Positions 26,015 through 34,598 of a stretch of 64,000 nucleotides of DNA are shown here, in pieces (within the stretch, counting starts at the first letter, position 1; each line of letters opens with the position of its first letter). The translations under genes and the position numbers were made by a program. Origin of the DNA: Rhizobium sp. CCGE531 (GTDB lineage Bacteria > Pseudomonadota > Alphaproteobacteria > Rhizobiales > Rhizobiaceae); assembly GCF_003627795.1 (NCBI RefSeq), contig NZ_CP032684.1, positions 659,001 through 723,000 on the forward strand, given 5' to 3'. The notes under the pieces are model-generated. The model did not search any database and was not told the origin of the DNA. It worked only from the letters and a program-made list of their open reading frames with translations.

Positions 26015-26968
26015 ATGAAACCCATGCTGCCGAGCCAGCTTTCCTCCGGCGATGTCATTGCCGACCGCCGCGCCGACTATGCGAAGATGCTTGCCGAAAG
26101 CGGCGAGCCGGCGAGCGCCGCCGAGCTGATGGAGCAGGCGCTGGAGCTGGTGCCGCGCTGGGCGGCAGGCTGGTTCACGCTTGCGGCCTATCGCGAGAAG
26201 GCTGGCGATGCGTCCGGCGCGATCGCCGCGCTGAACGAAGTGCTGGCGCTCGATGAGGGGGACGTCTTCGGCGCCCGCCTGAAGCTTGCGGTTCTCGGCG
26301 GCGCCGAGGTGCCCGACCAGCCACCGAGCCTCTATGTCGAGCGGCTGTTCGATGATTATGCCGACCGTTTCGAAACCTCGCTCGTCGAGAAGCTCGGCTA
26401 TAGCGTACCCGGCAAGCTCGCGGCGCTGATTGTCGAGACCGCCGATATCCCAAAACATTTCCATCTCGCCGTTGATCTCGGCTGCGGCACCGGTCTTCTC
26501 GGACCGGAAATCCGTGCTCATGTCGATCGGCTCGAGGGTTACGATCTGTCGAAGGGCATGCTTGCCAAGGCGGCCGAGAAGCATGTCTACGATCATCTCG
26601 GCCAGGCCGATCTGTCGCTGGAGCCGGATCTATCCGGCGTTTTCGATGCCGGGCTGGCGCCGGGCCGCGCCGATCTGATCACCGCCGCCGACGTGCTGAT
26701 GTATCTGGGCAATCTAAATGGCGTGGCGGCGATCGTGGACAAGCTTTCGGCCGATGACGCTATCTTCGCCTTTTCCGTCGAGGATGCGCAGCAGCCGGCC
26801 GGCTATGTGCTGCGCGATTCCCTGCGGTTTGCGCATTCGGAAGCCTATGTCAGGGGGATTTTGGCCGATCACGGTTTTGCCGTGCTGGATCTTACCCGCG
26901 ACGTCATTCGCATGGATGGCGGAAAACCGGTGCACGGCATTCTGTTCATTACGCGTAAATCGGCTTGA
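26015..26968 (+). CDS. TPR-containing SAM-dependent methyltransferase
   Basis: Probable class-I methyltransferase of 317 residues. The N-terminal 95 residues form tetratricopeptide-like helices (YAKMLAESGEPASAAELMEQAL, AAGWFTLAAYREKAGDASGAIAALNEVLALD). The methyltransferase domain begins near residue 110 with YVERLFDDYADRFETSLVEKLGY. Motif I is VDLGCGTGLLGPEI, then YDLSKGMLAKA and the post-motif DLITAADVLMYLG. The start follows AAACAGG; a second ATG lies 9 bases on. It is divergent from the DUF6460 operon. Substrate unknown. Confidence 0.87.
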   Translation: MKPMLPSQLSSGDVIADRRADYAKMLAESGEPASAAELMEQALELVPRWAAGWFTLAAYREKAGDASGAIAALNEVLALDEGDVFGARLKLAVLGGAEVPDQPPSLYVERLFDDYADRFETSLVEKLGYSVPGKLAALIVETADIPKHFHLAVDLGCGTGLLGPEIRAHVDRLEGYDLSKGMLAKAAEKHVYDHLGQADLSLEPDLSGVFDAGLAPGRADLITAADVLMYLGNLNGVAAIVDKLSADDAIFAFSVEDAQQPAGYVLRDSLRFAHSEAYVRGILADHGFAVLDLTRDVIRMDGGKPVHGILFITRKSA

Positions 26969-27075
26969 TTATTCGAATCTTGCGAATTTCAAATAGGTCA
27001 GCATTGCTTACATATTCTCGCTTGATTGTCGCCTGAGCTTTCAGCAAAAAAGCCCCGAAACACAGGGGAAAGCAC

Positions 27076-27711
27076 ATGGCGAACGCGAAGAGCGCTTTTG
27101 GCGTCTGGAATACGGCCGCGACCCGGCATTCATGGGCCGAGGACGTCCAGGGTATCGTTTGCGGCAGCGTGATTTCGTCGCTCGGGCTGTTTTGCCTTTC
27201 CAGCGCCGGCCTTTTGACCGGCAGCACCGCCGGCATCGCTTTTCTGCTGCATTACGCAATCGGCGTGAATTTCGGCCTGGCTTTCTTCGTCGTCAACCTG
27301 CCGTTCTTCTATCTTTCGCTGAAACAGCTCGGCCCGGCCTTCACCATCAAGACTTTCATCGCCATCGCGCTGACGTCGCTACTGACCAATCTGCAGCCGC
27401 TGCTCTTCGATGTGGCGCATATCAATGCGCTGTGGTCGGCGCTTCTCGGCGGCATCCTGCTCGGCTTCGGGCTGCTTGCGCTCTATCGCCATCGCGCCAG
27501 CCTCGGCGGCGTCGGTATTCTGGGGATCTATCTGCAGGAGCGGTTCGGCATCAGGGCAGGGCTGGTGCAGCTTGCGATCGATCTATGCGTGCTCGCGGTC
27601 GCTTTTGCGGTGACCACGCCCTTTGTGGTCATCTGCTCGGTGATCGGCGCCATCGCGCTCAATCTCTTCGTCGCGATCAATCATCGCTCGGATCGCTATA
27701 TCGCTTTATGA
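27076..27711 (+). CDS. YitT-family membrane protein
   Basis: A 211-residue integral membrane protein of the YitT (DUF161) type with five or six helices, including GSVISSLGLFCLSSAGLLTGSTAGIAFLLHYAIG and a glycine-rich LGGILLGFGLLALYRHRASLGGVGILG segment typical of the family. The function of YitT proteins is not established. The ATG follows ACAGGGGAAAGCAC. It is followed by convergent gstI with 24 bases between them. Confidence 0.85.
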   Translation: MANAKSAFGVWNTAATRHSWAEDVQGIVCGSVISSLGLFCLSSAGLLTGSTAGIAFLLHYAIGVNFGLAFFVVNLPFFYLSLKQLGPAFTIKTFIAIALTSLLTNLQPLLFDVAHINALWSALLGGILLGFGLLALYRHRASLGGVGILGIYLQERFGIRAGLVQLAIDLCVLAVAFAVTTPFVVICSVIGAIALNLFVAINHRSDRYIAL

Positions 27712-27735
27712 TTGGGCCTTTAGTCGGCGGGCGCC

Positions 27736-27927
27736 CTATTGCTTGCGGCCGGGATCGGTCTCGGTGATCGCTTCTTCATGATACCAACTGTCGAACGCAG
27801 CCGTCGCAATGGTCGGGCCGATGTCCGGGGTAAGGTTCACCTTCGGGCGTTGACCGGCCGCAACGGCGCGGGCCTTGACGGGAAACTGATAGATCTTTGC
27901 CGTTTCGCTTTGAGCACTGATTGCCAT
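27736..27927 (-). CDS. gstI: GstI-like (DUF2735) inhibitor of glutamine synthetase II translation
   Basis: A 63-residue protein matching the GstI/DUF2735 family (TAKIYQFPVKARA, DSWYHEEAI). In Rhizobium leguminosarum, GstI is encoded divergently from glnII and is reported to repress glnII at the translational level under nitrogen sufficiency. The arrangement here is the same: divergent, with 443 bp to the glnII start codon. GGAGAGACATCGA precedes the ATG at 27927; a longer frame to 27981 has no matching sequence. Gene identity rests on family resemblance plus synteny. Confidence 0.85.
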   Translation of the reverse strand: MAISAQSETAKIYQFPVKARAVAAGQRPKVNLTPDIGPTIATAAFDSWYHEEAITETDPGRKQ

Positions 27928-28370
27928 TCGATGTCTCTCCCTTTTGGTGTCTAAGCGGACGCGCTTAAAGAGACAGCTCACATATAGCAGAGTCGAACGC
28001 TGATTTCAGCATTTTGCTCAAAAAAAATGCTAAAGGTTGAAATTATAGGCAATTTCATCGTCCTTACATTGAATTTATCTAATATGCGCTGCTGATTTTC
28101 CGGGCTGGATCGAATTGGCGGCCTGCGACAAGTTGGCAGCTTTCGTCGGTTCTGCGGTTTACGACTCGAAAGGAATCCGGCGTTTAGCTCGCTGAAACCG
28201 GTAGAAAACCGGCTGAAACGCGAAATCTTTAACGGTCGTGCGGCATTTCCGAGCGATTTGGCACGGCAAATGCATCTCCCTTGGCAGCCGTTCGTAGTGA
28301 GGAATTTTCCGGCGGGCGCGCCGGGCCAAGTTTTTCCTACTTCGCCTGATTAACTGTTATGAGGTGCGTA
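27928..28370. promoter_or_regulatory. gstI-glnII divergent control region
   Basis: This 443 bp gap holds the sigma-54 promoter of glnII and an AT-rich portion next to gstI. In the latter an inverted repeat AGCATTTT (28008-28015) / AAAATGCT (28024-28031) lies beside the palindrome GCTGATTTCAGC. No unambiguous NtrC site could be fixed by eye. Confidence 0.6.
28259..28274 (+). promoter_or_regulatory. Sigma-54 promoter of glnII
   Basis: TGGCACG, four bases, ATGCA. GG at 28260-28261 and GC at 28272-28273 are separated by exactly ten bases, as required for the -24/-12 elements. This places the transcription start near 28285 and gives a leader of about 85 bases ahead of glnII. Confidence 0.85.
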
Positions 28371-29411
28371 ATGACGAAATTTAAGCTCGAGTATATCTGG
28401 CTCGACGGGTACACCCCGGTACCGAACCTGCGCGGTAAAACGCAGATCAAGGAATTCGACGCATTTCCGACGCTCGAACAGCTTCCGCTTTGGGGCTTCG
28501 ACGGTTCGTCGACGATGCAGGCCGAAGGCCGCAGCTCCGATTGCGTGCTGAAGCCCGTCGCCATCTATCCGGATCCGGCCCGCACCAACGGCGCGCTCGT
28601 CATGTGCGAAGTCATGATGCCGGATGGCGTCACGCCGCACGCTTCCAACAGCCGCGCCACCATCCTCGACGATGAAGACGCATGGTTCGGCTTCGAGCAG
28701 GAATACTTCTTCTACCAGGACGGCCGCCCGCTCGGCTTCCCGGAATCCGGCTATCCGGCTCCGCAAGGCCCGTACTACACCGGCGTCGGCTACAAGAACG
28801 TCGGCGATGTCGCCCGCGAAATCGTTGAAGAGCATCTCGACCTTTGCCTCGAAGCAGGCATCAACCACGAAGGCATCAACGCCGAAGTGGCCAAGGGTCA
28901 GTGGGAATTCCAGATTTTCGGCAAGGGCTCCAAGAAGGCCGCCGACCAGATCTGGATGGCACGCTACCTGCTGCTGCGTCTTTGCGAAAAGTACGGCATC
29001 GACATCGAGTTCCATTGCAAGCCGCTCGGCGACACCGACTGGAACGGCTCGGGCATGCACTGCAACTTCTCGACCAAGTTCATGCGCGAAGTCGGCGGCA
29101 AGGCCTATTTCGAAGCGCTCATGGCTCAGTTCGACAAGAACCTGGATGCCCATATCTCCGTCTACGGCCCGGACAACCATCTGCGTCTGACCGGCAAGCA
29201 CGAAACGGCTCCGTGGAACAAGTTCAGCTACGGCGTTGCCGATCGTGGCGCCTCGATCCGCGTTCCGCATTCCTTCGTCAAGAACGACTACAAAGGCTAC
29301 CTCGAAGATCGTCGTCCGAACTCGCAAGGCGACCCCTACCAGATCGCTTCGCAGGTCCTGAAGACCATCTCGGAAGTTCCGACGGCTGGCTCGGCTTCGG
29401 CTGCTGCCTAA
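28371..29411 (+). CDS. glnII: Glutamine synthetase II (eukaryotic-type)
   Basis: Makes glutamine from glutamate, ammonia and ATP; GSII is the heat-labile, eukaryotic-like isoenzyme of rhizobia, induced in nitrogen limitation. The 346-residue product has LPLWGFDGSST, the glutamate/ammonia-binding region WFGFEQEYFF, GQWEFQIFG, NFSTKFMRE and the ATP-site DRGASIRVPH. I take the ATG at 28371, preceded by GAGGTGCGTA; an ATG at 28359 adds four residues. Control is by the sigma-54 promoter upstream and probably by GstI. Confidence 0.96.
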   Translation: MTKFKLEYIWLDGYTPVPNLRGKTQIKEFDAFPTLEQLPLWGFDGSSTMQAEGRSSDCVLKPVAIYPDPARTNGALVMCEVMMPDGVTPHASNSRATILDDEDAWFGFEQEYFFYQDGRPLGFPESGYPAPQGPYYTGVGYKNVGDVAREIVEEHLDLCLEAGINHEGINAEVAKGQWEFQIFGKGSKKAADQIWMARYLLLRLCEKYGIDIEFHCKPLGDTDWNGSGMHCNFSTKFMREVGGKAYFEALMAQFDKNLDAHISVYGPDNHLRLTGKHETAPWNKFSYGVADRGASIRVPHSFVKNDYKGYLEDRRPNSQGDPYQIASQVLKTISEVPTAGSASAAA

Positions 29412-29452
29412 TCGTTTCCGTGCTTGGTTTGCCAAGCACAGTGAAATCAATG

Positions 29453-29479
29453 ACGCGGGGTTTCGGCCCCGCGTTTTTC
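29453..29479 (+). terminator. Terminator of glnII
   Basis: Stem ACGCGGGG (29453-29460), loop TTTCGG, stem CCCCGCGT (29467-29474), then TTTTCGTTTTT. A smaller hairpin GCTTGG/CCAAGC precedes it. Confidence 0.9.
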
Positions 29480-29557
29480 GTTTTTGTGCCTTGTTCTCGG
29501 GTTGTTAATGGCAATCGTCGCCCGGACCTTCGTGTGCCGTCGCTACAAACACCGAAC

Positions 29558-29726
29558 CCGTCATCCTCGGGCTTGACCCGAGGATCCACACCCAAGGGGC
29601 GCCTATACGGTGAGGCGTTCACGGGCACTGTCTGAAAGATGCGCTCCCGCCGATGCTTGCCGGCGGCGTTTCTGCTGCGCTGACCTGCTTGCGCCTGGAT
29701 CCTCGGGTCAAGCCCGAGGATGACGG
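29558..29726. repeat. 169 bp element with perfect 31 bp terminal inverted repeats, family D
   Basis: The left arm (29558-29588, beginning CCGTCATCCTCGGGCTTGAC) and right arm (29696-29726) are perfect inverted copies. Each arm is itself a hairpin around CCTCGGG...CCCGAGG. The interior of about 107 bases has no coding frame. It lies between convergent glnII and the AhpD-like gene. Elements of this look are common between genes of alphaproteobacteria. Confidence 0.8.
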
Positions 29727-29774
29727 AGCTCAGTGAGAGAGCTCCGTAACACAACGTGCTCAGAGAAAGTAGAC

Positions 29775-30236
29775 TCAAGCACCCTTGCTAGCCGCGTCGA
29801 CCGGATGCTGCGAGCGGAAGCCGACGGCAAGACGATTCCAGATATTGATCGTGCCGATCGCGACGGTGATCTTGACGATCTCCTCTTCGCTGAAATGCTG
29901 CTTCAGCGGCTCGAAATCGGCATCCGGTATGCCGGTCTGGGCGATCTTGGTGACGGAGTCGACCCAGCGGAGCAGTGCGCGCTCGCGGTCGTCGTAAACG
30001 GGCGATTCCCACCAGACGCACATCAGGTTGATCCACTGTTCGCTGAGGCCGTCGTGCCGGGCTTCCTTCACATGCATGTCGACACAGTAGGCGCAGCCAT
30101 TGATCTGCGAGGCGCGAAGCTTGATCAGGTGGATAAAGCGGGGCTCCAGGCCGCAGGTCTGGACGAAGTTTTCCAGCGCAACGACGGCCTTGTAGGATTC
30201 GGGCGAGGCTTTGCCGAAATTGAAACGAGGATGCAT
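29775..30236 (-). CDS. Carboxymuconolactone decarboxylase/AhpD-like protein
   Basis: A 153-residue helical protein of the AhpD-like superfamily with the redox motif C48-A-Y-C51 and H55 (NGCAYCVDMHVKEAR). In AhpD the CxxC pair carries peroxidase reducing activity; this member could be an alkylhydroperoxidase-like enzyme or a relative with other chemistry. GGAGAAGACC precedes the ATG at 30236. It is 16 bases downstream of an Rrf2 regulator in the same direction, so a redox-sensing regulator probably controls it. Confidence 0.88.
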   Translation of the reverse strand: MHPRFNFGKASPESYKAVVALENFVQTCGLEPRFIHLIKLRASQINGCAYCVDMHVKEARHDGLSEQWINLMCVWWESPVYDDRERALLRWVDSVTKIAQTGIPDADFEPLKQHFSEEEIVKITVAIGTINIWNRLAVGFRSQHPVDAASKGA

Positions 30237-30252
30237 GGTCTTCTCCTTGGGT

Positions 30253-30771
30253 TCAAGTTCTTGAAGGTTCAGCTTTTGTCTTGCGTTCATGAAGCGCGAG
30301 AAAGGCGCAGCCTCTCGCGGCTATGCCGCCATCCGTATCCGCGTCAGTCAGATCGGTCAGGATGTCGGCGATGCTCGTCTTGGCCAGTTCGGCCCGGTAG
30401 GCGCGCTCGGCCGCCAGCATGACGGCGTTGATGCCGCAGGGCTTGGCGAAATAGCGCCCCGGCAATGGGTTCGGTCCGCGCTGACGGATTTCGGCGCAAC
30501 GAAACGCCGGGGCAGGGCCTTCGGCGGCGAGCACGATATCGAGCAGGCTGATCGCCTCCGGCTTGCGCGCCAGCCGGTATCCGCCCTTCGGCCCCGGCAC
30601 GGTGTCGAGAATGCCGGCACCCGAAAGCGCCTGCAGATGCTTCAGAAGATAGCTGACCGAGACACCGTGAAATTCCGCAAGGGCAGCCGCCGAAAGCACG
30701 CCGCCATCGGACAATCCCGCCAGCATGCCAACGCAATGGATGGATTGTTCGACACCGTCTCCGAGCTTCAT
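30253..30771 (-). CDS. Rrf2-family transcriptional regulator
   Basis: A 172-residue winged-helix regulator. The DNA-binding part shows SVSYLLKHLQALSGAGILDTVPGPKGGYRLAR, typical of Rrf2. Cysteines C92 and C112 lie in the usual sensing loop, but the canonical three-cysteine iron-sulfur set of IscR/NsrR is not complete, so a thiol switch is as likely as a cluster. AAAGG precedes the ATG; a TTG at 30786 is a weaker alternative. It heads the operon with the AhpD-like gene. Confidence 0.9.
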   Translation of the reverse strand: MKLGDGVEQSIHCVGMLAGLSDGGVLSAAALAEFHGVSVSYLLKHLQALSGAGILDTVPGPKGGYRLARKPEAISLLDIVLAAEGPAPAFRCAEIRQRGPNPLPGRYFAKPCGINAVMLAAERAYRAELAKTSIADILTDLTDADTDGGIAARGCAFLALHERKTKAEPSRT

Positions 30772-30882
30772 TTCTTTGCCTTTCAAATCATGGATAATTT
30801 TTATCCGTGATTATTTCAAGAGTCAATTGTTTTTGAGGCGAGGGTGTATTTGGCGTGAAGTCGGAATATGCCGAGCCTCTGA

Positions 30883-31073
30883 TACCCCCCTCTGTCACTA
30901 TCGTGACATCTCCCCCACAAGGGGGGAGATTGTTTGGAGTTTGGCGCAGCACTTCAACAAGCATCACGTTTTGGTCTCTGCGGATGCAATGTTTGTTTGA
31001 GGTGAGCAGGTGCCGCGGGCTACCGATCTCCCCCCTTGTGGGGGAGATGTCACGACAGTGACAGAGGGGGGTA
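30883..31073. repeat. 191 bp element with 48 bp terminal inverted repeats, family C copy 1
   Basis: Arms 30883-30930 and 31026-31073 match in inverted orientation at 47 of 48 positions. Each arm holds two hairpins, TGTCAC/GTGACA and CTCCCCC-ACAA-GGGGGGAG. The ~95 bp interior is non-coding and resembles, inverted, the interior of the second copy at 52780-52970. It lies between divergent rrf2 and the helicase gene. Confidence 0.85.
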
Positions 31074-31159
31074 CGCACTCTCCACGAACACCGAACCCAA
31101 CGATGCGAAGGCAAGCATCCGCCGCTTCTCATCCGCTGCATATCCATTACATTCAGCCT

Positions 31160-33670
31160 ATGGACCAGATCGACCCGGAGCACTCTCTTGCCCTGCCTTC
31201 CCCCTTCACCCGCTGGTTTGCGGAAAAGGGCTGGCAGCCGCGCGCCCATCAGCTCGAACTACTCGCCCGCGCCGAGGCGGGCGAAAGCACGCTGCTGATT
31301 GCGCCGACGGGCGCGGGCAAGACGCTCGCCGGCTTCCTGCCCTCGCTCACCGATCTCACCCGGCGCGGCAAGATCCCGCCCGGGTCGGCCTTCACCGGCA
31401 TCCATACGCTCTACATCTCGCCGCTAAAGGCGCTCGCGGTCGATATCGAGCGCAACCTGATGAAGCCCGTTTCGGAAATGGGCCTGCCGGTATCGGTCGA
31501 AAACCGCACCGGCGATACGCCCGCTGGCAAGCGGCAGCGCCAGAAGCTCAATCCACCCGATATCCTGCTGACGACGCCGGAGCAGGTGGCGCTGCTGCTT
31601 GCCAATCGCGAGGCCGAACGCTTCTTCAAGGATTTGAAATACATCGTCTTCGATGAATTGCATTCGCTCGTCACGTCCAAGCGCGGTCATATGCTGTCGC
31701 TTGGCCTTGCCCGCATCCGCAAGCTTGCCCCTCGCGTCCAGACCATCGGTCTTTCGGCGACGGTCGCCGACCCCATGGACCTGCAGAAATGGCTGGTGGC
31801 GCAGCAGCCAGAGGAGGAGCGCCATGCCGGCCTCGTCATCGTCGAGGGCGGTGCCAAGCCCGACATATCGATACTCTCAACCGAGCAGCGCATCCCCTGG
31901 TCCGGCCACTCCGCCAAGTATGCGATCCTCGATATCTATCGCGAGCTGAAGGCGCATCGCACCACGCTGCTCTTCGTCAACACGCGCTCGCAGGCCGAAA
32001 TGCTGTTTCAGGAGCTGTGGTCGGCCAACGACGACAATCTGCCGATCGCGCTTCATCATGGCTCGCTCGATGTCGGCCAGCGCCGAAAGGTCGAGGCGGC
32101 CATGGCTGACAATAGGCTGCGCGCCGTCGTCGCCACTTCGACGCTGGATCTCGGCATCGACTGGGGCGATGTCGATCTCGTCATCCATGTCGGCGCGCCG
32201 AAGGGAGCGAGCCGGCTTGCCCAGCGCATCGGCCGCGCCAATCACCGCATGGACGAACCGTCGAAGGCGATCCTGGTGCCGGCCAATCGCTTCGAGGTCA
32301 TGGAATGTCAGGCCGCTCTCGATGCCAATTATATCGGTGCGCAGGACACGCCACCGATCGGCGCCGGCGCACTCGATGTTCTGGCTCAGCATGTGCTCGG
32401 CATGGCCTGCGCCGAACCCTTCGACATGCTTGAGCTCTACGACGAGGTGCAGAGTGCCGCCCCGTATGCCGATCTTTCCTGGGAGACCTTCGAGCGCATC
32501 GTCGATTTCGTTGCCACCGGCGGCTATGCGCTCCGGACTTATGAGCGCTATGCCCGCATCCGCAAGACGGAGGACAGGCGCTGGCGGGTCTCCAATCCGC
32601 AGGTCGCGCAGCAATATCGCCTCAACCTCGGCACGATCGTCGAAGAGGCGATGCTGAACATCCGCATGGTGAAGCGCAATGCGCTTGGCTCGCTCGGAAG
32701 AGGAGGTGCGCCGCTCGGAAAGGTCGAGGAATATTTCGTCGAGCAGCTCTCGCCCGGCGATACCTTCCTCTTTTCCGGCAAGGTGCTGCGCTTCGAAGGC
32801 ATCCGCGAAAGCGAATGCCTGGCGTCGCAGGCCTTCTCGCTGGATCCGAAAATCCCCTCCTATGCCGGCGGCAAGTTTCCGCTCTCCACCTATCTCGCCG
32901 ATCAGGTGCGGGCGATGATTGCCGATCCCGACCGCCGGCACCGCCTGCCGGATCAGGTGCGCGACTGGCTGGAAATCCAGAAGGACAAGTCGCTGCTGCC
33001 GAAGCGCGATGAGTTTTTGATCGAGACGTTTCCGCGCGGCAGCCGCGCCTACATGGTCGCCTATCCTTTCGAGGGGAGGCTGGCGCACCAGACGCTCGGC
33101 ATGCTCCTGACCCGAAGGCTGGAGCGCGCGGGCGCCAAGCCCATGGGCTTCGTCGCGACCGATTATTCGCTCGGCATATGGGGTCTGGAGGATATGGGGC
33201 TGATGATCGCAAACCGTCGCCTCAGCCTTTCCGATCTCTTCGACGAGGACATGCTTGGCGACGATCTCGAGGCCTGGCTCGCCGAATCCTTCCTATTGAA
33301 GCGGACCTTCCGCAATTGTGCCGTGATTGCCGGCTTGATCGAGCGCCGGCATCCCGGCAAGGAAAAGACCGGCCGTCAGGTGACCGTCTCGGCCGACCTG
33401 ATCTATGATGTGCTGCGCAGCCACGAGCCCGACCACATTCTGCTGCAGGCGACGAGGCAGGATGCGGCGACGGGGCTTTTGGATATTGGCCGTCTTGCGG
33501 ATATGCTGAAGCGAATCAAGGGCCATATCACCCATCGCGCGCTGGACCATATTTCCCCGCTCGCCGTGCCGGTGATGCTGGAAATCGGCAAGGTGCCGGT
33601 GCCGGGCGAGGCTCACGATGTCCTGCTTGCCGAAGCGGCCGATGACCTGATCCGCGAGGCAATGGAATAG
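31160..33670 (+). CDS. Lhr-like DEXH-box helicase (ligase-associated type)
   Basis: Superfamily-2 DNA helicase of 836 residues of the bacterial Lhr-core type that is often encoded near an ATP-dependent DNA ligase and PdeM. It shows Walker A APTGAGKT (48-55), DELH in FDELHSLVTSKRGHML, the SATVADP motif III, and the helicase C domain with HHGSLDVGQRR, ATSTLDLGIDWG and QRIGRANHR. The Lhr winged-helix and C-terminal domains follow. I use the ATG at 31160; the frame continues upstream into the palindromic element at 30883-31073 with no family similarity. The pdeM gene follows after 81 bases. Confidence 0.92.
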   Translation: MDQIDPEHSLALPSPFTRWFAEKGWQPRAHQLELLARAEAGESTLLIAPTGAGKTLAGFLPSLTDLTRRGKIPPGSAFTGIHTLYISPLKALAVDIERNLMKPVSEMGLPVSVENRTGDTPAGKRQRQKLNPPDILLTTPEQVALLLANREAERFFKDLKYIVFDELHSLVTSKRGHMLSLGLARIRKLAPRVQTIGLSATVADPMDLQKWLVAQQPEEERHAGLVIVEGGAKPDISILSTEQRIPWSGHSAKYAILDIYRELKAHRTTLLFVNTRSQAEMLFQELWSANDDNLPIALHHGSLDVGQRRKVEAAMADNRLRAVVATSTLDLGIDWGDVDLVIHVGAPKGASRLAQRIGRANHRMDEPSKAILVPANRFEVMECQAALDANYIGAQDTPPIGAGALDVLAQHVLGMACAEPFDMLELYDEVQSAAPYADLSWETFERIVDFVATGGYALRTYERYARIRKTEDRRWRVSNPQVAQQYRLNLGTIVEEAMLNIRMVKRNALGSLGRGGAPLGKVEEYFVEQLSPGDTFLFSGKVLRFEGIRESECLASQAFSLDPKIPSYAGGKFPLSTYLADQVRAMIADPDRRHRLPDQVRDWLEIQKDKSLLPKRDEFLIETFPRGSRAYMVAYPFEGRLAHQTLGMLLTRRLERAGAKPMGFVATDYSLGIWGLEDMGLMIANRRLSLSDLFDEDMLGDDLEAWLAESFLLKRTFRNCAVIAGLIERRHPGKEKTGRQVTVSADLIYDVLRSHEPDHILLQATRQDAATGLLDIGRLADMLKRIKGHITHRALDHISPLAVPVMLEIGKVPVPGEAHDVLLAEAADDLIREAME

Positions 33671-33751
33671 AGTATGATGCCGAGCCGGTAGGCGGCATGG
33701 CGCCGTATTCGGACGCGCGCCGTGCGAACAGGCGAATGAGGATGGACTGAC

Positions 33752-34495
33752 GTGATCAACCGGCTGGCGCTGGCGCGGGACTTGAATGGCCAAGACGGCG
33801 GTGGACGTGCGTTCGCCGCGGGCGTCGAAACCGTCGTTCAAGGCGTGGCCGCCGTCTGCGATCCGATGGGTGCGCTTTATCTGCCTGATGGCGGCATTCT
33901 TGTCGTCTCCGATCTGCATCTCGAAAAGGGCGCGGCCTTCGCCCGTCGCGGCATGCTGCTGCCGCCCTATGATACGTTGGCGACACTGACCGTGCTTGCC
34001 GCTGTCATCGGCCGTTACGATCCGAAACTCGTCGTCTCGCTCGGCGACAATTTCCACGATCGGATCGGTTCGCAGCATCTGCCGGAAGAGTTTCGCAGCC
34101 TGATCGTCAACATGGCCCGCGGCCGTGAATGGATCTGGATCAACGGCAATCACGATCCGGACGGCACGGTCGATCTGCCTGGGCACTCGGTCGACGAGAT
34201 GCATTACAGCGGATTGACGTTCCGCCATGAACCGAAGGCGGGACGGCAGGCCGGCGAGGTCGCCGGCCATTTGCACCCCTCCGCCACCGTTCGGCGCCGT
34301 GAGAAATCGGTGCGCCGCCCGTGCTTCGCAACGGACGGCGCCCGCCTGCTGATGCCGGCCTTCGGCGTGATGACCGGCGGCCTCGATCTTCGCCATAAGG
34401 CGATGGTGGGCCTCTTCGAGCGGGAAAGCCTGATCGCCCACCTGCTCGGCCGCGACCGCATCTATTCCGTGCGATTCGGCAACCTGTCGGCTTAG
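33752..34495 (+). CDS. pdeM: Ligase-associated endonuclease PdeM (calcineurin-like)
   Basis: Metallophosphoesterase of 247 residues assigned to DNA repair with the Lhr-like helicase. Metal-site motifs are clear: VVSDLHLEKG, SLGDNFHD, INGNHD and GEVAGHLHP. The start is a GTG preceded by GAGGATGGACTGAC. The four-gene version of this system also has a ligase and a beta-lactamase-fold exonuclease; neither is next to this pair. A RIME-like repeat begins immediately after the stop. Confidence 0.9.
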   Translation: MINRLALARDLNGQDGGGRAFAAGVETVVQGVAAVCDPMGALYLPDGGILVVSDLHLEKGAAFARRGMLLPPYDTLATLTVLAAVIGRYDPKLVVSLGDNFHDRIGSQHLPEEFRSLIVNMARGREWIWINGNHDPDGTVDLPGHSVDEMHYSGLTFRHEPKAGRQAGEVAGHLHPSATVRRREKSVRRPCFATDGARLLMPAFGVMTGGLDLRHKAMVGLFERESLIAHLLGRDRIYSVRFGNLSA

Positions 34496-34597
34496 CGCAA
34501 TTCCAGGAAAAGTGCGTAGCGGTTTTCCGTCCGGAATTGCGCGAAACCAAAGAGGTAGAGCGTTTCAGAGATTCCGTGAAAAGCTGAACCGCTCTAC
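34496..34597 (+). repeat. RIME-like palindromic element, family B copy 3
   Basis: Begins at the base after the pdeM stop: GCAATTCCAGGAAAAGTGCG, AGCGGTTTTCCGTCCGGAAT, AACCAAAGAGGTAGAGCG and a closing hairpin ending GCTCTA. It ends one base before the stop of the convergent reductase gene. Confidence 0.75.
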
Positions 34598-34598
34598 G

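Noticed and set aside
29733..30422. A 229-codon plus-strand frame opposite the AhpD-like gene
   Set aside because: Antisense to two supported genes and without motifs.
30883..31073. CRISPR-like repeat unit
   Set aside because: There are only two inverted copies of a long palindrome, with no direct repeats, regular spacers or cas genes.
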